Positions 18,684 through 27,146 are shown, numbered from the stretch's first letter. The stretch: 64,000 nucleotides of DNA from Papillibacter cinnamivorans DSM 12816 (GCF_900176335.1 NZ_FWXW01000007.1:23900-87899); one strand, 5' to 3'. Numbers and translations: made by a program. Notes: a model not told the origin generated them from the letters alone.

Positions 18684-19487
18684 ATGAATTTATTGAAACG
18701 GGAGCTGAAGGCAAACGCGAAGTCCCTTCTCGCCTGGTGCCTTGCCATGGTCTTTCTCATCTGGGCCGGTATGGTGAAATACGACGCCTTCCGGAAAACC
18801 GGCGACGAGGTCAACCAAATGCTCGCTCAGCTGCCCTCCGCCCTGGTCCGGATCCTGGGAATCGGAAACGGAGCGGATCTGACCTCCGTGGCGGTATTTT
18901 ACAGCATGTTTTTCCTCTTTTTCATGCTGCTGGGCGCGGTGCACGCCGGCATGCTGGGCGCTCTCATCCTGGCAAAGGAGGAGCGGGACAAAACGGCGGA
19001 CTTCCTTTTTTCCAAGCCCATCCGGAGAAACAGGGCGGTTTTGATAAAGCTTCTTGCCGCCGTTTTGAATATCTTGGTTCTGGATCTCGTGACCTGCCTG
19101 GTTTCGATCGTTTTCGTAGAGCGGTACAATACCGCGGGGCAGTCTCTGGCTTACCCCGTCTTTCTCGTCGTCGCAGCTCTTTTTTTCCTCCAGCTGCTGT
19201 TTCTGGGGGCGGGCTTTCTGGCGGCGGCCGCGGCGAAAAGCGCGAAAACCGCTTCCTCCGCAGTGTCCGTTCTGATCCTGGGGACCTATCTTTTAAGCGT
19301 TGTCATTCATATAAACGGGGATCTGGAGTATCTGGGGATCCTCTCGCCCTTCCGGTATTTTGACGTGAACGCGGTGATGTTCGACCGGTATCTGTCGCCG
19401 GGTTATTCCGCCCTGTCGCTTCTCCTGGCGGCCACCTGCGCGGCGGGTACAGTAAAACTCTTCGGCCGGAGGAATCTGAGAGGCTGA
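18684..19487 (+). CDS. ABC-2 type exporter, permease subunit 2
   Basis: 267 aa, with a GGGGAGGGG ribosome binding site just before the ATG. The layout matches the preceding gene: N-terminal basic stretch, helix 1 (LLAWCLAMVFLIWAGMV), an extracytoplasmic loop, then five more helices and the loop FLFSKPIRRNRAV shared with subunit 1. The shared motif and order indicate an internal gene duplication within the operon. The operon ends at the strong bidirectional terminator that follows. Confidence 0.88.
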   Translation: MNLLKRELKANAKSLLAWCLAMVFLIWAGMVKYDAFRKTGDEVNQMLAQLPSALVRILGIGNGADLTSVAVFYSMFFLFFMLLGAVHAGMLGALILAKEERDKTADFLFSKPIRRNRAVLIKLLAAVLNILVLDLVTCLVSIVFVERYNTAGQSLAYPVFLVVAALFFLQLLFLGAGFLAAAAAKSAKTASSAVSVLILGTYLLSVVIHINGDLEYLGILSPFRYFDVNAVMFDRYLSPGYSALSLLLAATCAAGTVKLFGRRNLRG

Positions 19488-19496
19488 TTGCCGGAT

Positions 19497-19536
19497 AAAA
19501 AAGGGCGGCTCTGTTTATCAGAGCCGCCCTTTTTTA
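19497..19536. terminator. Bidirectional intrinsic terminator
   Basis: A perfect stem AAGGGCGGCTCTG with its complement around TTTAT, flanked by A and T runs, lies between the exporter operon and the convergent LEA-like gene. Confidence 0.93.
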
Positions 19537-19541
19537 TTTAC

Positions 19542-20039
19542 TTATTTCAGTCCCTCGGATATGCCTTCGATGGTGCCTTTTGCAATATCGGCAACTTTTT
19601 TTGCCTTGTTCTTCAGCTCTTCCGCGCCGGCTTTGGCGGAATCGGAGATCTCTTCCGCCTGCCCACGGAGGTCCTGGGCTTTGAGCTTGGCCTTCAGGGC
19701 CGCAGCTTCCGCACTGTCTTTGGTTTCATCTACGAAATCTTCCGCCCGGTTCCGCACGCTCTTTGCCGCGGCCATGGCGGAATCGGAGAGCTCCTCCGCC
19801 TGCCCACGGAGGTCCTGGGCCTTGAGCTTGGCTTTCAAAGCGGCGGCTTCCGCGCCGTCCTTTACGGCTTCGGCGATATCCTCCGCTTTATCCATCAGGT
19901 CCTCCGCCTTGTCCTTTGCGGCTTCGGAAATTCCCTCCGCTTTCTTTTTCAGATTTTCCACCTGAAGTTTTGCTTTCAGGGCTGCATATTCCGCGTCGTC
20001 CTTGAAAACTTCGTCTTTGGATTTATTTTCGTCTTTCAT
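19542..20039 (-). CDS. LEA-like helical repeat protein
   Basis: 165 aa, highly charged and rich in Ala, Lys, Glu and Asp, without signal peptide or membrane helix; it should be almost entirely amphipathic helix. Residues about 60-95 and 109-144 are a near-perfect duplication (both contain AALKAKLKAQDLRGQAEE followed by L or I and SDSA), and a third, weaker copy begins near residue 18 (YAALKAKLQVENLKKKAEG). Proteins of this composition resemble late-embryogenesis-abundant or YtxH-type stress proteins that protect cell components during drying or stress. That role is inferred from composition. Confidence 0.65.
   Translation of the reverse strand: MKDENKSKDEVFKDDAEYAALKAKLQVENLKKKAEGISEAAKDKAEDLMDKAEDIAEAVKDGAEAAALKAKLKAQDLRGQAEELSDSAMAAAKSVRNRAEDFVDETKDSAEAAALKAKLKAQDLRGQAEEISDSAKAGAEELKNKAKKVADIAKGTIEGISEGLK
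19635..19853 (-). repeat. Intragenic direct repeat in the LEA-like gene
   Basis: Two copies of a roughly 78-base segment (19635-19712 and 19776-19853) are nearly identical at DNA level, which means the duplication inside the gene is recent or homogenised. Confidence 0.8.
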
Positions 20040-20151
20040 TGCCAGCGGCCCTCCTGTCTTTTGTAAAAATCTTAATATGGGGGAACATTGGGTGTCGCTT
20101 CCGGCGGCTGCTCCCGGGAGCGATGTCCGCAGGAACGGTTACGGATTTTTC

Positions 20152-20168
20152 TGATATACAGTATATCA
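20152..20168. promoter_or_regulatory. Palindrome TGATATAC-A-GTATATCA, candidate operator
   Basis: Two perfect 8-base arms about one central base lie in the upstream region shared by the LEA-like gene and the BKACE gene. This is the form of a dimeric regulator site; the regulator is unknown. Confidence 0.45.
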
Positions 20169-20284
20169 CAATAGTATTGCTGCAACAACCGCCATTATCC
20201 GCGGGAGTCTTATTTTCACGGGATGCAGTCGCTGTAGTGTGCCTTTCGGGAGCCGCCGGGAGAAATAAAAACGGAGGACCCGCA

Positions 20285-20340
20285 TTGACAGGGAAGGGAA
20301 AAAGGAATAACACTATATTATCGATAATATATATTATCGA
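20285..20340 (+). promoter_or_regulatory. Promoter and palindromic operator of the BKACE gene
   Basis: TTGACA at 20285-20290 is followed by a 16-base perfect palindrome (20315-20330, ATATTATC with its complement) and a further half copy ATATTATCGA (20331-20340). The palindrome covers the expected transcription start. The GntR regulator gene downstream is a reasonable candidate to bind here. Confidence 0.5.
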
Positions 20341-20364
20341 AGAATATGAGAAGGAGGAAGGAAC

Positions 20365-21393
20365 ATGAACAGCAAGGTCAATTGGGAACTGGTCAACGCA
20401 TTGGTGCAGTCGGACGACAACGTTTCAATCTCAAGGCTTTACGGGTATCCGGAACTTCTCAACCCTCTGGAGAGCGTATTTGCTCCCGGCGTAGAACTGC
20501 AGCCGAAATGGGAAATCCCCAATGAGGTCGCAATCTGCACCGCCATCACGGGAGCCATGAATTCCAGAAAAAGCAACCCCAACCAGCCCGTCACGGTGGA
20601 GCAGATCCGGGAAGAGGCCATGGAATGCTGCGAGGCGGGAGCCGCCAACGTACATATCCACGTGCGGGACGACAACGAGATCAACGCCATGGATTTGGAC
20701 CGCTTCCACCAGGTCATCGACCCGATTCATGAGAAATACCCCGATGTTCTGGTCTGCGGATGCGCCGTCCCCTTTGTTCCCGGCGAATTTGAAAAGATGG
20801 AACAGCTTCTGAAAGAGGGATTATTCGACCAGACCCCGGTGAACACCGTGGCGTCCTATTTAAGCGACACCCTGTTCTGCAAACCGCCCCACGTCATGAT
20901 AAAAAAAGCGGAAATCTGCGAGAAGTACGGCGTGAAGCCCCAGATCGCGATCTACAGCGACGGCGATATCGACAACGCCCGCCGCTACCTCATCAATACC
21001 GGAGTTCTTTCCAAGCCCTATTACTGGATTCTTCTCCCCGGTCTTGTGGGCTGCAGTCCCATGTATTCCTCGCTTTCCATGATCGATACTCTCATGGGCT
21101 ATGTGCGCCGCATCCGGGAGATCGACGCCGGTTCCCAGATCATGGTGGTCTCCGGAGGGCGGGCCTCCAGCCACATCACGGCCCTGTCGCTGCTCATGGG
21201 TCTGGACGTCCGGGTGGGCAAGGAGGACACCATATGGAGATATCCCCACAAGGACGAAATGATCCGCCGGAACGTGGACGTCTATCGGGAGACCGTCCAG
21301 ATGGCGCGTCTGCTCGGCAGGGAACCTGCCACCCCGTCGGAATACGTCAAAAAGTTCGGACTTAAGCGCCAGGGCGGAAAGCGCATCGGCTGA
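20365..21393 (+). CDS. Beta-keto acid cleavage enzyme (BKACE, DUF849 family)
   Basis: 342 aa. BKACE enzymes are zinc-dependent and convert a beta-keto acid plus acetyl-CoA into acetoacetate and a new CoA ester; the founder (Kce) acts on 3-keto-5-aminohexanoate in lysine fermentation. Visible family marks are AICTAITGAMN near residue 52, the zinc ligands in HIHVRDD (about 95-101), and the C-terminal VGKEDTIW that carries the metal-binding acid. The length is somewhat above the usual 270-310 because of an N-terminal extension of about 45 residues (LVQSDDNVSISRLYGYPELL). The substrate cannot be deduced. GGAGGAAGG precedes the ATG. A GntR-family regulator follows. Confidence 0.88.
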   Translation: MNSKVNWELVNALVQSDDNVSISRLYGYPELLNPLESVFAPGVELQPKWEIPNEVAICTAITGAMNSRKSNPNQPVTVEQIREEAMECCEAGAANVHIHVRDDNEINAMDLDRFHQVIDPIHEKYPDVLVCGCAVPFVPGEFEKMEQLLKEGLFDQTPVNTVASYLSDTLFCKPPHVMIKKAEICEKYGVKPQIAIYSDGDIDNARRYLINTGVLSKPYYWILLPGLVGCSPMYSSLSMIDTLMGYVRRIREIDAGSQIMVVSGGRASSHITALSLLMGLDVRVGKEDTIWRYPHKDEMIRRNVDVYRETVQMARLLGREPATPSEYVKKFGLKRQGGKRIG

Positions 21394-21421
21394 TGCTTTC
21401 AAAGCCTCTGAAGGCAACCGG

Positions 21422-21449
21422 GGCGGCTCCGCGCGCGGAGCCGCCTTTT
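21422..21449 (+). terminator. Intrinsic terminator of the BKACE gene
   Basis: A 12-bp GC-rich inverted repeat is followed by TTTT. Confidence 0.85.
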
Positions 21450-21470
21450 CGGCGAAAAATGGCGAAAAAG

Positions 21471-21500
21471 TTGACAATCCGGCATTTCCGGTGATATAAT
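21471..21500 (+). promoter_or_regulatory. Promoter of the GntR regulator
   Basis: TTGACA at 21471-21476, an 18-base spacer and TATAAT at 21495-21500, about 45 bases before the start codon. Confidence 0.75.
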
Positions 21501-21544
21501 CGCACATATTTAAAAAAGAAATTATCCTGCGGGGAGGAAGCGGA

Positions 21545-22231
21545 ATGTCTGCCGTCGGCGATAAAAAAAACGAATACGTGGCTCCCAACACGACGGCCCG
21601 GCAGGTTGCGGACCATCTTTCCAAACGGATCGTGAACGGGGAGCTGGAGACCGGGCGGCCCCTGAAGATCCTGGAGCTGGCCGCGGAGTACTCCGTCAGC
21701 CAGACCTCCGTCCGGGAGGCCCTTCACATCCTGGAAAAGTCCTATCTGGTGGAGAGCGTTTCCCGCAGAGGATTTTTTGTCAAGGGCGTAACCGCCGACG
21801 AAATTTACGATGTCTGGGAGATCAAGCGGCGCCTGTGGGGATACGCCGCCCGCGTCTTTACCGAGCGGAACTACGCTTCCCCGGAGATCCGGGACCGGGC
21901 GCTGGAACTCTGCTCCCGGCTGGCGGCCGCTGCGCAAAAAGGAAAGTATGAAGACGCCTTTTCCTATAATTTTCAGCTCAGCGATCATCTGATTCGGTAC
22001 TGCGGGAACGAGCAGCTGGGCAAGATCCTCCAGAGTATCGAGAATCTGGTCAAGCGCTGGCGCATCCGTTCCATCCGCATGGGAGACAATCTCGGGGAAA
22101 CGGGCCGGCTTATGGTTCTCTTTTCCGACGCCCTTCGGGACAATCGCCCCGATTTGGCAGAGCAGCACATTGAGGAGTTTATCCGTATGGACCGCCGGAC
22201 CCTCCTGGAGCACTTAAACGAGCTGAAATAG
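21545..22231 (+). CDS. GntR family regulator, FadR/FCD type
   Basis: 228 aa. The N-terminal winged helix (about 20-78: ARQVADHLSKRIVNGEL, YSVSQTSVREALHILE) is of GntR type. The C-terminal helical FCD domain (about 88-225) includes IWEIKRRLWGYAARVF-like and FSYNFQLSDHLIRYCGN segments; in this family a metal and a carboxylate or acyl effector bind there. FadR-type GntR proteins commonly control neighbouring catabolic genes, so it probably regulates BKACE and perhaps itself. A GGGGAGG ribosome binding site precedes the ATG. Confidence 0.9.
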   Translation: MSAVGDKKNEYVAPNTTARQVADHLSKRIVNGELETGRPLKILELAAEYSVSQTSVREALHILEKSYLVESVSRRGFFVKGVTADEIYDVWEIKRRLWGYAARVFTERNYASPEIRDRALELCSRLAAAAQKGKYEDAFSYNFQLSDHLIRYCGNEQLGKILQSIENLVKRWRIRSIRMGDNLGETGRLMVLFSDALRDNRPDLAEQHIEEFIRMDRRTLLEHLNELK

Positions 22232-22290
22232 CGCAAGCCGCCCCTGGGCGGCGGGGTTTCGGCAGTCCCTTCTGATCTGTAACGATATTA

Positions 22291-22328
22291 AAAAACTGCG
22301 GCAGGGCTTTTGCCCTGCCGCAGTTTTT
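22291..22328. terminator. Bidirectional intrinsic terminator
   Basis: The sequence AAAAACTGCGGCAGGGC pairs with its complement around TTTT, with A and T runs on the two sides. Confidence 0.93.
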
Positions 22329-22577
22329 GTGTAACGCAGAAAACGACCCGCCAAGCCGATGGAAGAAAAAAGCCTTTTCCTGCCTGAATAATCCCGCCCT
22401 CAGACGATAAGTCTCCTTTGACAAGAAAGGCAAGGACGCAAATACCCCATTTATAGGCGGCGAGACGCTCCGGTACGAGGTGGAGATCATTCGCAGGCTT
22501 CAGCCCCGCCGGCAACAAGCCCGTATAGGGCAAGCGCAAACCGCCGGCTAAGCTGCGGTTTTGATTCACGGTATTTG
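22329..22577. other. Intergenic region, no gene seen
   Basis: It lies downstream of the minus-strand CoA-transferase. A short inverted repeat (AACCGC/GCGGTT) near 22540-22562 may end that gene. I found no convincing ORF or RNA. Confidence 0.4.
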
Positions 22578-23867
22578 TCAGCCCGGAAGGAGGCCCGCCT
22601 GAACCGCTTCTTTTTTCAGCTGTTCCCGGAAGCTGGGGTGGGCGATGGAGATCATGGCTTTTACCCTGTCCCGGACGGGCCGGTTGTAAAGGTCGGCGAT
22701 GCCGTACTCCGTCACGACGTACATGACCTCGGAGCGCGGCGTGGTGACGATTTCCCCCGCGGGCAGGTTCAGAGTGATCTTGGACGACAGGGTGCCGTCC
22801 TTGTTTTCCAAAGCGGAGGCCATGCACAAAAAGCTCTGCCCGCCCTTGGACAGGGCCGCTCCCTTCACATAGTCCAGCTGCCCCCCCGTGGAGCTGTACA
22901 TGTTGTGCCCCAAGGTCTCGGAACAGACCTGGCCGGTGAGGTCCGCCATGAGGCAGGCGTTGATGGATACGAAATTCGCATTTTTCCCGATCTCATAGGG
23001 GTCGTTGACGAAGCTGATGGGGGCAAGCTGCACATTCCCCTGGCCCACGAACTCGTACAGCTCGCTGCTGCCCAGGCCGAAGGCGGCCAGCATCTTGCCG
23101 TTGATAACGCCCTTTTTGGCTAGATAGACCATGGAGTCGGTGAACATCTCGGTGTGTACCGAGAGATTTTTCTTTCCCTCCAGCCCGTAGCCCACGGCGT
23201 TTGCGAGACCCCCCAGCCCCACCTGGATGGTGGCGCCGTCCGGGATCCTGTCTAGCAGAAGATCGGCGATCTTTTTGTCCACGTCGGTCACCGGCGGCTG
23301 CGGAAGCTCCGGAAGCTTATGGTCGAACCGGCAGATCCAGTGCACGTCGTCCACGTGGATGCGGTGCTTCATGCCGGATACCCTGGGCTGGTATTTGTTC
23401 ACCTGGACGATGATCTTTTTGGCGATCTCCGCCACCTCGCCGTTCACCGAGACACCCATGGGCCCATAGTACAGGTAGCCCTCCTCGTCGGGCTCGGACA
23501 CGTCGGCCAGGAGGGTGTCCACCTTGTAGACCGTCTGAAGGGCGGAGAAGATCTTGGAAAGATGAATGGAGTTTACGCTGACGTTGCCCACTTTGTAGAA
23601 GTTTCTTTCAAAGGCGCCGTAGAAGATCGTGTGAAAGTTCAGCTTTCCGATGTACGCGGGGGACTGGAGAAATTTATAGGGGTATAGGGCCATGGCGGTG
23701 ATGAGATCCACGTCGTGAAGCCCCTCCGCCCTTGCAGCCAGCGCCTCCAGCAGCTGGATGGGGGCGGCGGAACAGGCGCCGAACCAGGCCTTGTCCCCGG
23801 ACTCGATTTTTGCGGCGGCTTCCTCCACGCTAACCAGTTTGCTTTCAAATACTTCCTGCCAGCTCAT
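22578..23867 (-). CDS. Acetyl-CoA hydrolase/CoA-transferase family protein (copy 1)
   Basis: 429 aa from the ATG at 23867 (GAAAGGAGAG upstream); the frame is open further 5' but without such a site. Family I CoA-transferases of the 4-hydroxybutyrate/butyryl-CoA:acetate type exchange CoA between acetate or acetyl-CoA and an organic acid through a glutamyl-CoA intermediate. The catalytic glutamate is in VHTEMFTDSM, with the GVGxxAN-like QVGLGGLANAVGYGL before it and GTGGQLDYV-like SSTGGQLDYVKGA in the C-terminal half. A second family member is encoded at 34962. The crotonase gene lies 114 bases upstream on the same strand, so they are probably one operon. Confidence 0.9.
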   Translation of the reverse strand: MSWQEVFESKLVSVEEAAAKIESGDKAWFGACSAAPIQLLEALAARAEGLHDVDLITAMALYPYKFLQSPAYIGKLNFHTIFYGAFERNFYKVGNVSVNSIHLSKIFSALQTVYKVDTLLADVSEPDEEGYLYYGPMGVSVNGEVAEIAKKIIVQVNKYQPRVSGMKHRIHVDDVHWICRFDHKLPELPQPPVTDVDKKIADLLLDRIPDGATIQVGLGGLANAVGYGLEGKKNLSVHTEMFTDSMVYLAKKGVINGKMLAAFGLGSSELYEFVGQGNVQLAPISFVNDPYEIGKNANFVSINACLMADLTGQVCSETLGHNMYSSTGGQLDYVKGAALSKGGQSFLCMASALENKDGTLSSKITLNLPAGEIVTTPRSEVMYVVTEYGIADLYNRPVRDRVKAMISIAHPSFREQLKKEAVQAGLLPG

Positions 23868-23981
23868 ATTTTCTCTCCTTTCATGTTTCACGTTCCGGCC
23901 GGCCCGGATGCGCCGGACCTGCCGCCGGTAAGCGGTATTCTGCATCGATCCGCGCCGGACCGCCTCGGGGAACGCAGGGTC

Positions 23982-24755
23982 TTATTCGAACTTGGGGCTT
24001 CTCTTTTCTACGAAAGCCATAACGCCCTCGATGAAGTCCTGGGTTTTGCCGCACTCGGACTGGGCGTGGACCTCCGCCGGGATGAAAGCCTCGAAATCCT
24101 TGAATTCGCTTTCGTAAGTGAGCTTTTTAATATAGGCGTAAGACAGGGAAGGCCCCCTGGCCAGCTGTTTTGCCAGCTTCAGGGTCGCCTGGTCCAGTTC
24201 TTCCGGCGCGCAGACCTGGCTGACGATCCCCAGCGCCTGGGCCTCCTTGGCGCTCACGGGGCGGCCCGTCATGGCCAGCTGTACCGCCCGGTTGACTCCC
24301 ACGGCGCGGGTAAGCAGATACATGCCTCCCGCGTCCGGGATCAGACCGACGTTCACAAAGGCCTGGATGAACATGGAGTCCTCGGTGGCCACGCAGAAAT
24401 CGCAGGCCAGGGCAACGTTGCACCCCGCCCCCGCCGCGGCGCCCCGGACAGAGGCGATCACCGGCTTGGACATTTTTTTAATTGCGAGGGAGACCTTCGC
24501 CATTTTCTCGATGTCTTTGGAAAAATCCCATTGGCCGGACTTGATCCCCTTGTACATGGCTCCGATGTCGCCGCCCGCGGAAAACGCCTTTCCGGCGCCG
24601 GTGAGGACGACGATCTTCACCTCTTTGTCTTCCTCGCACTGCCGGAGGACTTCCACGGCGTCCATGATCATCTCTTCGTCGAATGCATTCAGGTTCTGCG
24701 GGCTGTTGAGCGTTACAAAAGCGATGCGGTCCTGTTTTGAATAGATGACTTTCAT
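23982..24755 (-). CDS. Crotonase-fold enzyme, PaaG-like enoyl-CoA isomerase type
   Basis: 257 aa. It has the crotonase oxyanion-hole motifs AFSAGGDIGAMY and the GAGCNVALACD helix. The two glutamates of classical enoyl-CoA hydratase are missing: the first is Asn in GAGCNVALACD, the second is Phe in FIQAFVNVGLIPD. Instead the protein has LIPDAGG, whose aspartate is the catalytic residue of PaaG-type isomerases of phenylacetate degradation. It is therefore better read as an enoyl-CoA isomerase or a related activity than a hydratase. It precedes the CoA-transferase in the same direction, with an AAGGAGGCAGT site before the ATG. Confidence 0.85.
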   Translation of the reverse strand: MKVIYSKQDRIAFVTLNSPQNLNAFDEEMIMDAVEVLRQCEEDKEVKIVVLTGAGKAFSAGGDIGAMYKGIKSGQWDFSKDIEKMAKVSLAIKKMSKPVIASVRGAAAGAGCNVALACDFCVATEDSMFIQAFVNVGLIPDAGGMYLLTRAVGVNRAVQLAMTGRPVSAKEAQALGIVSQVCAPEELDQATLKLAKQLARGPSLSYAYIKKLTYESEFKDFEAFIPAEVHAQSECGKTQDFIEGVMAFVEKRSPKFE

Positions 24756-24883
24756 TTTACTGCCTCCTTAGTTTTTTGTGTGGCCTCTATGATAATAAAA
24801 CAAACGAATTACCGTTTTCTGCAAAAAGAAGAGAGCTTTAGAAAAAAATTGATCCCGCGCGGGGAAAACCGCAGGAATAGAAA

Positions 24884-24916
24884 TCTGCGCATGTCCGTTT
24901 ACCGGACATGCGCAGA
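24884..24916 (-). terminator. Terminator or spacer hairpin after the thiolase gene
   Basis: A 14-bp stem (24884-24897 with 24903-24916) has a 5-base loop. On the minus strand the 3' flank is TTTCTATT, so it may partly end the thiolase transcript before the crotonase gene. Confidence 0.65.
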
Positions 24917-24923
24917 TAAAACA

Positions 24924-26117
24924 TCAGCCTACTTTGATAACGAGGGAAGCCGCCTGGTCGCCGGCCGCGCAGCCGCCCACCAGCAGATATCCGCCGCCCT
25001 TGAGCACTGTTTCCTCGATGCCTTCCACCATGAGCCTCGCCAGTGTCGGCCCCTGGGGATGCCCGAAGACCATGGAGCTTCCGTAGTTGTTGAAGCTCAT
25101 GGCGTCGATGCCAAGCGCCCTGGAAAGATGCAGGTCGTTTGCGATGAAGGGGTTGTGGTTCTTAACCGTCTTGACATCGGAGATTTTGATCCCGGCGCGC
25201 TCCAGCGCCATCTTGGCTGCCGCCGCCGGAGCCATGGGCATGAAGGCCTTCTTGGTCCGGGTAAACCCGTAGGAGAGGATCTGCAGCGGAATGGAGGGGT
25301 CCTTACTGAATGCCTTCGCCCGTTCTTTCGTTGTGACGATGACGCCGGCGCTCCCGTCGGCTGGGTGGGTCTGGGCGCCGAAGGAGTGGATTCCCCCGGG
25401 CATGACCGGTCCCAGGCGCTCCAGAGCTTCTTTGGAGGTTTTGGTGATTCCCTCGTCCGCCTCCACCAGCCGGACCTCTTTTTTGGAAACGGGAAGCTCG
25501 ATGGGGAACATGTAGATCTTCTGGAAGGCCCTGTCGTCCTTCAGGGAATCATTGTACTGCTCGTAGCGCCGCAGCGTCAGCTCATCTGCCTGCTCCTTGG
25601 TGAAGCCGTTCTCCTTGGCCACGTTTTCCGCCGTCACCAGCATCCCGTATCCCGTGGAGGGGTCGCAGTTGATGTTGTCCATGTTCCAGTTCTCGGCGAT
25701 CACTTCGCCTCCGGGACCGTTGGGATTGGGCCAGATGGTGTGCGGCCCGTTGGAGGTCCGGTCGGTGAGCAGGCAGTAGGGGGTTTCAAGACTTCCGGTC
25801 TCCACGGCGATGGCCGCGTTGTAGATGGTGGTTGTGGAGGTGGCGCAGGCGTTCATGACGGTATTGCCGGGAAGATTCGGGGCACCCATCATGTGGGCCG
25901 CCCAGGACGCGCCGTAGAACACCCGGTGCTGCCCGATGGTGATTCCCAGATAGACGTAATCGAATTCCTTGGCCGGGTCGATTCCCCGGGAGGCAAACCA
26001 CCGCTTGCTGGTCTGTGCTCCCAGTTCGATGGAGTTTATGTTGGCGAGGGTTCCCTGCCACTTGCAGAAGGGGGTTACGTAATAGCCGCCGTAGGGAATA
26101 AACGCGTTTTGAAACAT
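24924..26117 (-). CDS. Thiolase family protein (acetyl-CoA acyltransferase type)
   Basis: 397 aa from the ATG at 26117, preceded by GAAGGAGGAGAACGGT. The nucleophilic cysteine is in NACATSTTTIYNAAI (about residue 82), the histidine motif is VKNHNPFIANDLHL, and the C-terminal half has FGHPQGPTLAR and the second cysteine in LVGGCAAGDQAAS. All residues needed for a thiolase are therefore present. It should cleave 3-ketoacyl-CoA with CoA or run in reverse. Together with the isomerase and CoA-transferase downstream and the regulator upstream, it forms one of two thiolase sets in the locus; the other is at 37124. Confidence 0.88.
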   Translation of the reverse strand: MFQNAFIPYGGYYVTPFCKWQGTLANINSIELGAQTSKRWFASRGIDPAKEFDYVYLGITIGQHRVFYGASWAAHMMGAPNLPGNTVMNACATSTTTIYNAAIAVETGSLETPYCLLTDRTSNGPHTIWPNPNGPGGEVIAENWNMDNINCDPSTGYGMLVTAENVAKENGFTKEQADELTLRRYEQYNDSLKDDRAFQKIYMFPIELPVSKKEVRLVEADEGITKTSKEALERLGPVMPGGIHSFGAQTHPADGSAGVIVTTKERAKAFSKDPSIPLQILSYGFTRTKKAFMPMAPAAAAKMALERAGIKISDVKTVKNHNPFIANDLHLSRALGIDAMSFNNYGSSMVFGHPQGPTLARLMVEGIEETVLKGGGYLLVGGCAAGDQAASLVIKVG

Positions 26118-26169
26118 ACCGTTCTCCTCCTTCGTTGTCAAATTATATTAAATTTTATGATACGCTCAA

Positions 26170-26793
26170 TCAAACCGCGCCGTCGGCGAAGCCGAACGCC
26201 CGCATCAGCCGGCGGACATAGCGCTCCATGGCCTCCTCCAGGTTGTACCCGCCGTCCATGGTGCACCAGTTGTAAACCAGGCCCCGGGAGGCGATCATAA
26301 AAAACTCGGCCATTTCCTCGGGACTCTCGTCTTCTCCGCGCGTGCCGCTTTCCGGGAAGCCGGAGGACAAAACGCGGATGAGCACCCGCAAAAGCCCGTA
26401 GTCCCTGGGCCTTGAAAAGCAGCGGTTGTCCGGCTGGTAGAGAAGTTTTGCCATTTTGAGCCCCGAGCCCCGGGAGCAGTAGATGGCGTAATAGGAGAAG
26501 AATTTCAGGAGTTTTTCCTCCGTGGTCCCTTCATTGAGCAGAGGGGCCACCTCGTTTTCAAAGTAATCGTCGGCGATCTGATAGGTTTCGTAGAAGACGT
26601 CCAGCTTGGAGGGATAGTAGACGTAGAAAGTGCCGATGGAGACCTGCGCACGTGTCACAATGTCCCGGATGGTGATGTCCTGATAATCCCGTTCCTTCAG
26701 AAGGGAATAGGCCGCTTTGAAAAGTCTGCGCCGGGTTTCCTGTGCTTTGATCCGGCGGGGCACGACGGGTTTCTGTCGATTCGCGTCTGCCAA
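26170..26793 (-). CDS. TetR family regulator (1)
   Basis: 207 aa from a TTG start at 26793 with AAAGGAGGAGG upstream; the open frame extends 36 codons further 5' without a binding site. The N-terminal helix-turn-helix (about 12-60) has the TetR pattern RRRLFKAAYSLLKERDYQDITIRDIVTRAQVSIGTFYVYYPSKLDVF. The C-terminal ligand domain is not conserved with a known family. Proteins of this group often sense acyl-CoA. The gene is 52 bases downstream of nothing else on its strand and just upstream of the thiolase start, so it may control the thiolase-isomerase-CoA-transferase genes. Confidence 0.88.
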   Translation of the reverse strand: MADANRQKPVVPRRIKAQETRRRLFKAAYSLLKERDYQDITIRDIVTRAQVSIGTFYVYYPSKLDVFYETYQIADDYFENEVAPLLNEGTTEEKLLKFFSYYAIYCSRGSGLKMAKLLYQPDNRCFSRPRDYGLLRVLIRVLSSGFPESGTRGEDESPEEMAEFFMIASRGLVYNWCTMDGGYNLEEAMERYVRRLMRAFGFADGAV

Positions 26794-27146
26794 AACGCCT
26801 CCTCCTTTCGTTTTCGTGATGAGTGTCCTCTTTAAATCCATAATAGCATAGTACTGAACAGATTCAAATAATAATTTGTATAAAGTGGAAAACAGGAGCA
26901 TCCGGTTCGGTTCTTCCTGTTGTGTTGAATAATGCCATATGTTGTAACCTATTGTATCGCTATTTTCCGCTTTGGTGTCTTTTGCGGCGCTGGTGATCGC
27001 GTATATCGCAATGAAAAGCGGATAAACAGATAAAGGGACAATCGAAATGAAAAAAGCCCGGGGGCAAGTGCCCCCGGGCTTTTCCGTCGTATGAACCGCG
27101 CCGCGTTTTGCCGTTTCCGGATCCTTCGGCTAGAGGACGCGGCGGA
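26794..27146. other. Intergenic region between two TetR genes
   Basis: It contains the upstream part of the first TetR gene and the terminator of the second (27050-27083). A 25-codon plus-strand frame ending at about 27023 reads like the hydrophobic end of a small membrane protein (SFAALVIAYIAMKSG), but it has no start or ribosome binding site and may be a remnant. Confidence 0.4.
27050..27083. terminator. Bidirectional intrinsic terminator
   Basis: The sequence AAAAAGCCCGGGGGCA pairs with TGCCCCCGGGCTTTT, with A and T flanks. It lies downstream of the second TetR gene on the minus strand. Confidence 0.9.

Larger units (their letters stand above)
20040..20364. other. Divergent intergenic region before the catabolic locus
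   Basis: It contains an interrupted palindrome (20152-20168) and the promoter/operator of the next gene (20285-20340). No gene is seen. Confidence 0.6.

Noticed and set aside
22410..22480. Sequence with GAAAGGCAAGGACGCAAA resembling part of a cyclic di-GMP-I riboswitch
   Set aside because: The second conserved half (the GGTAGGTAGCGGGG-type part) and the P1 pairing are missing, and it lies downstream of genes on both strands.
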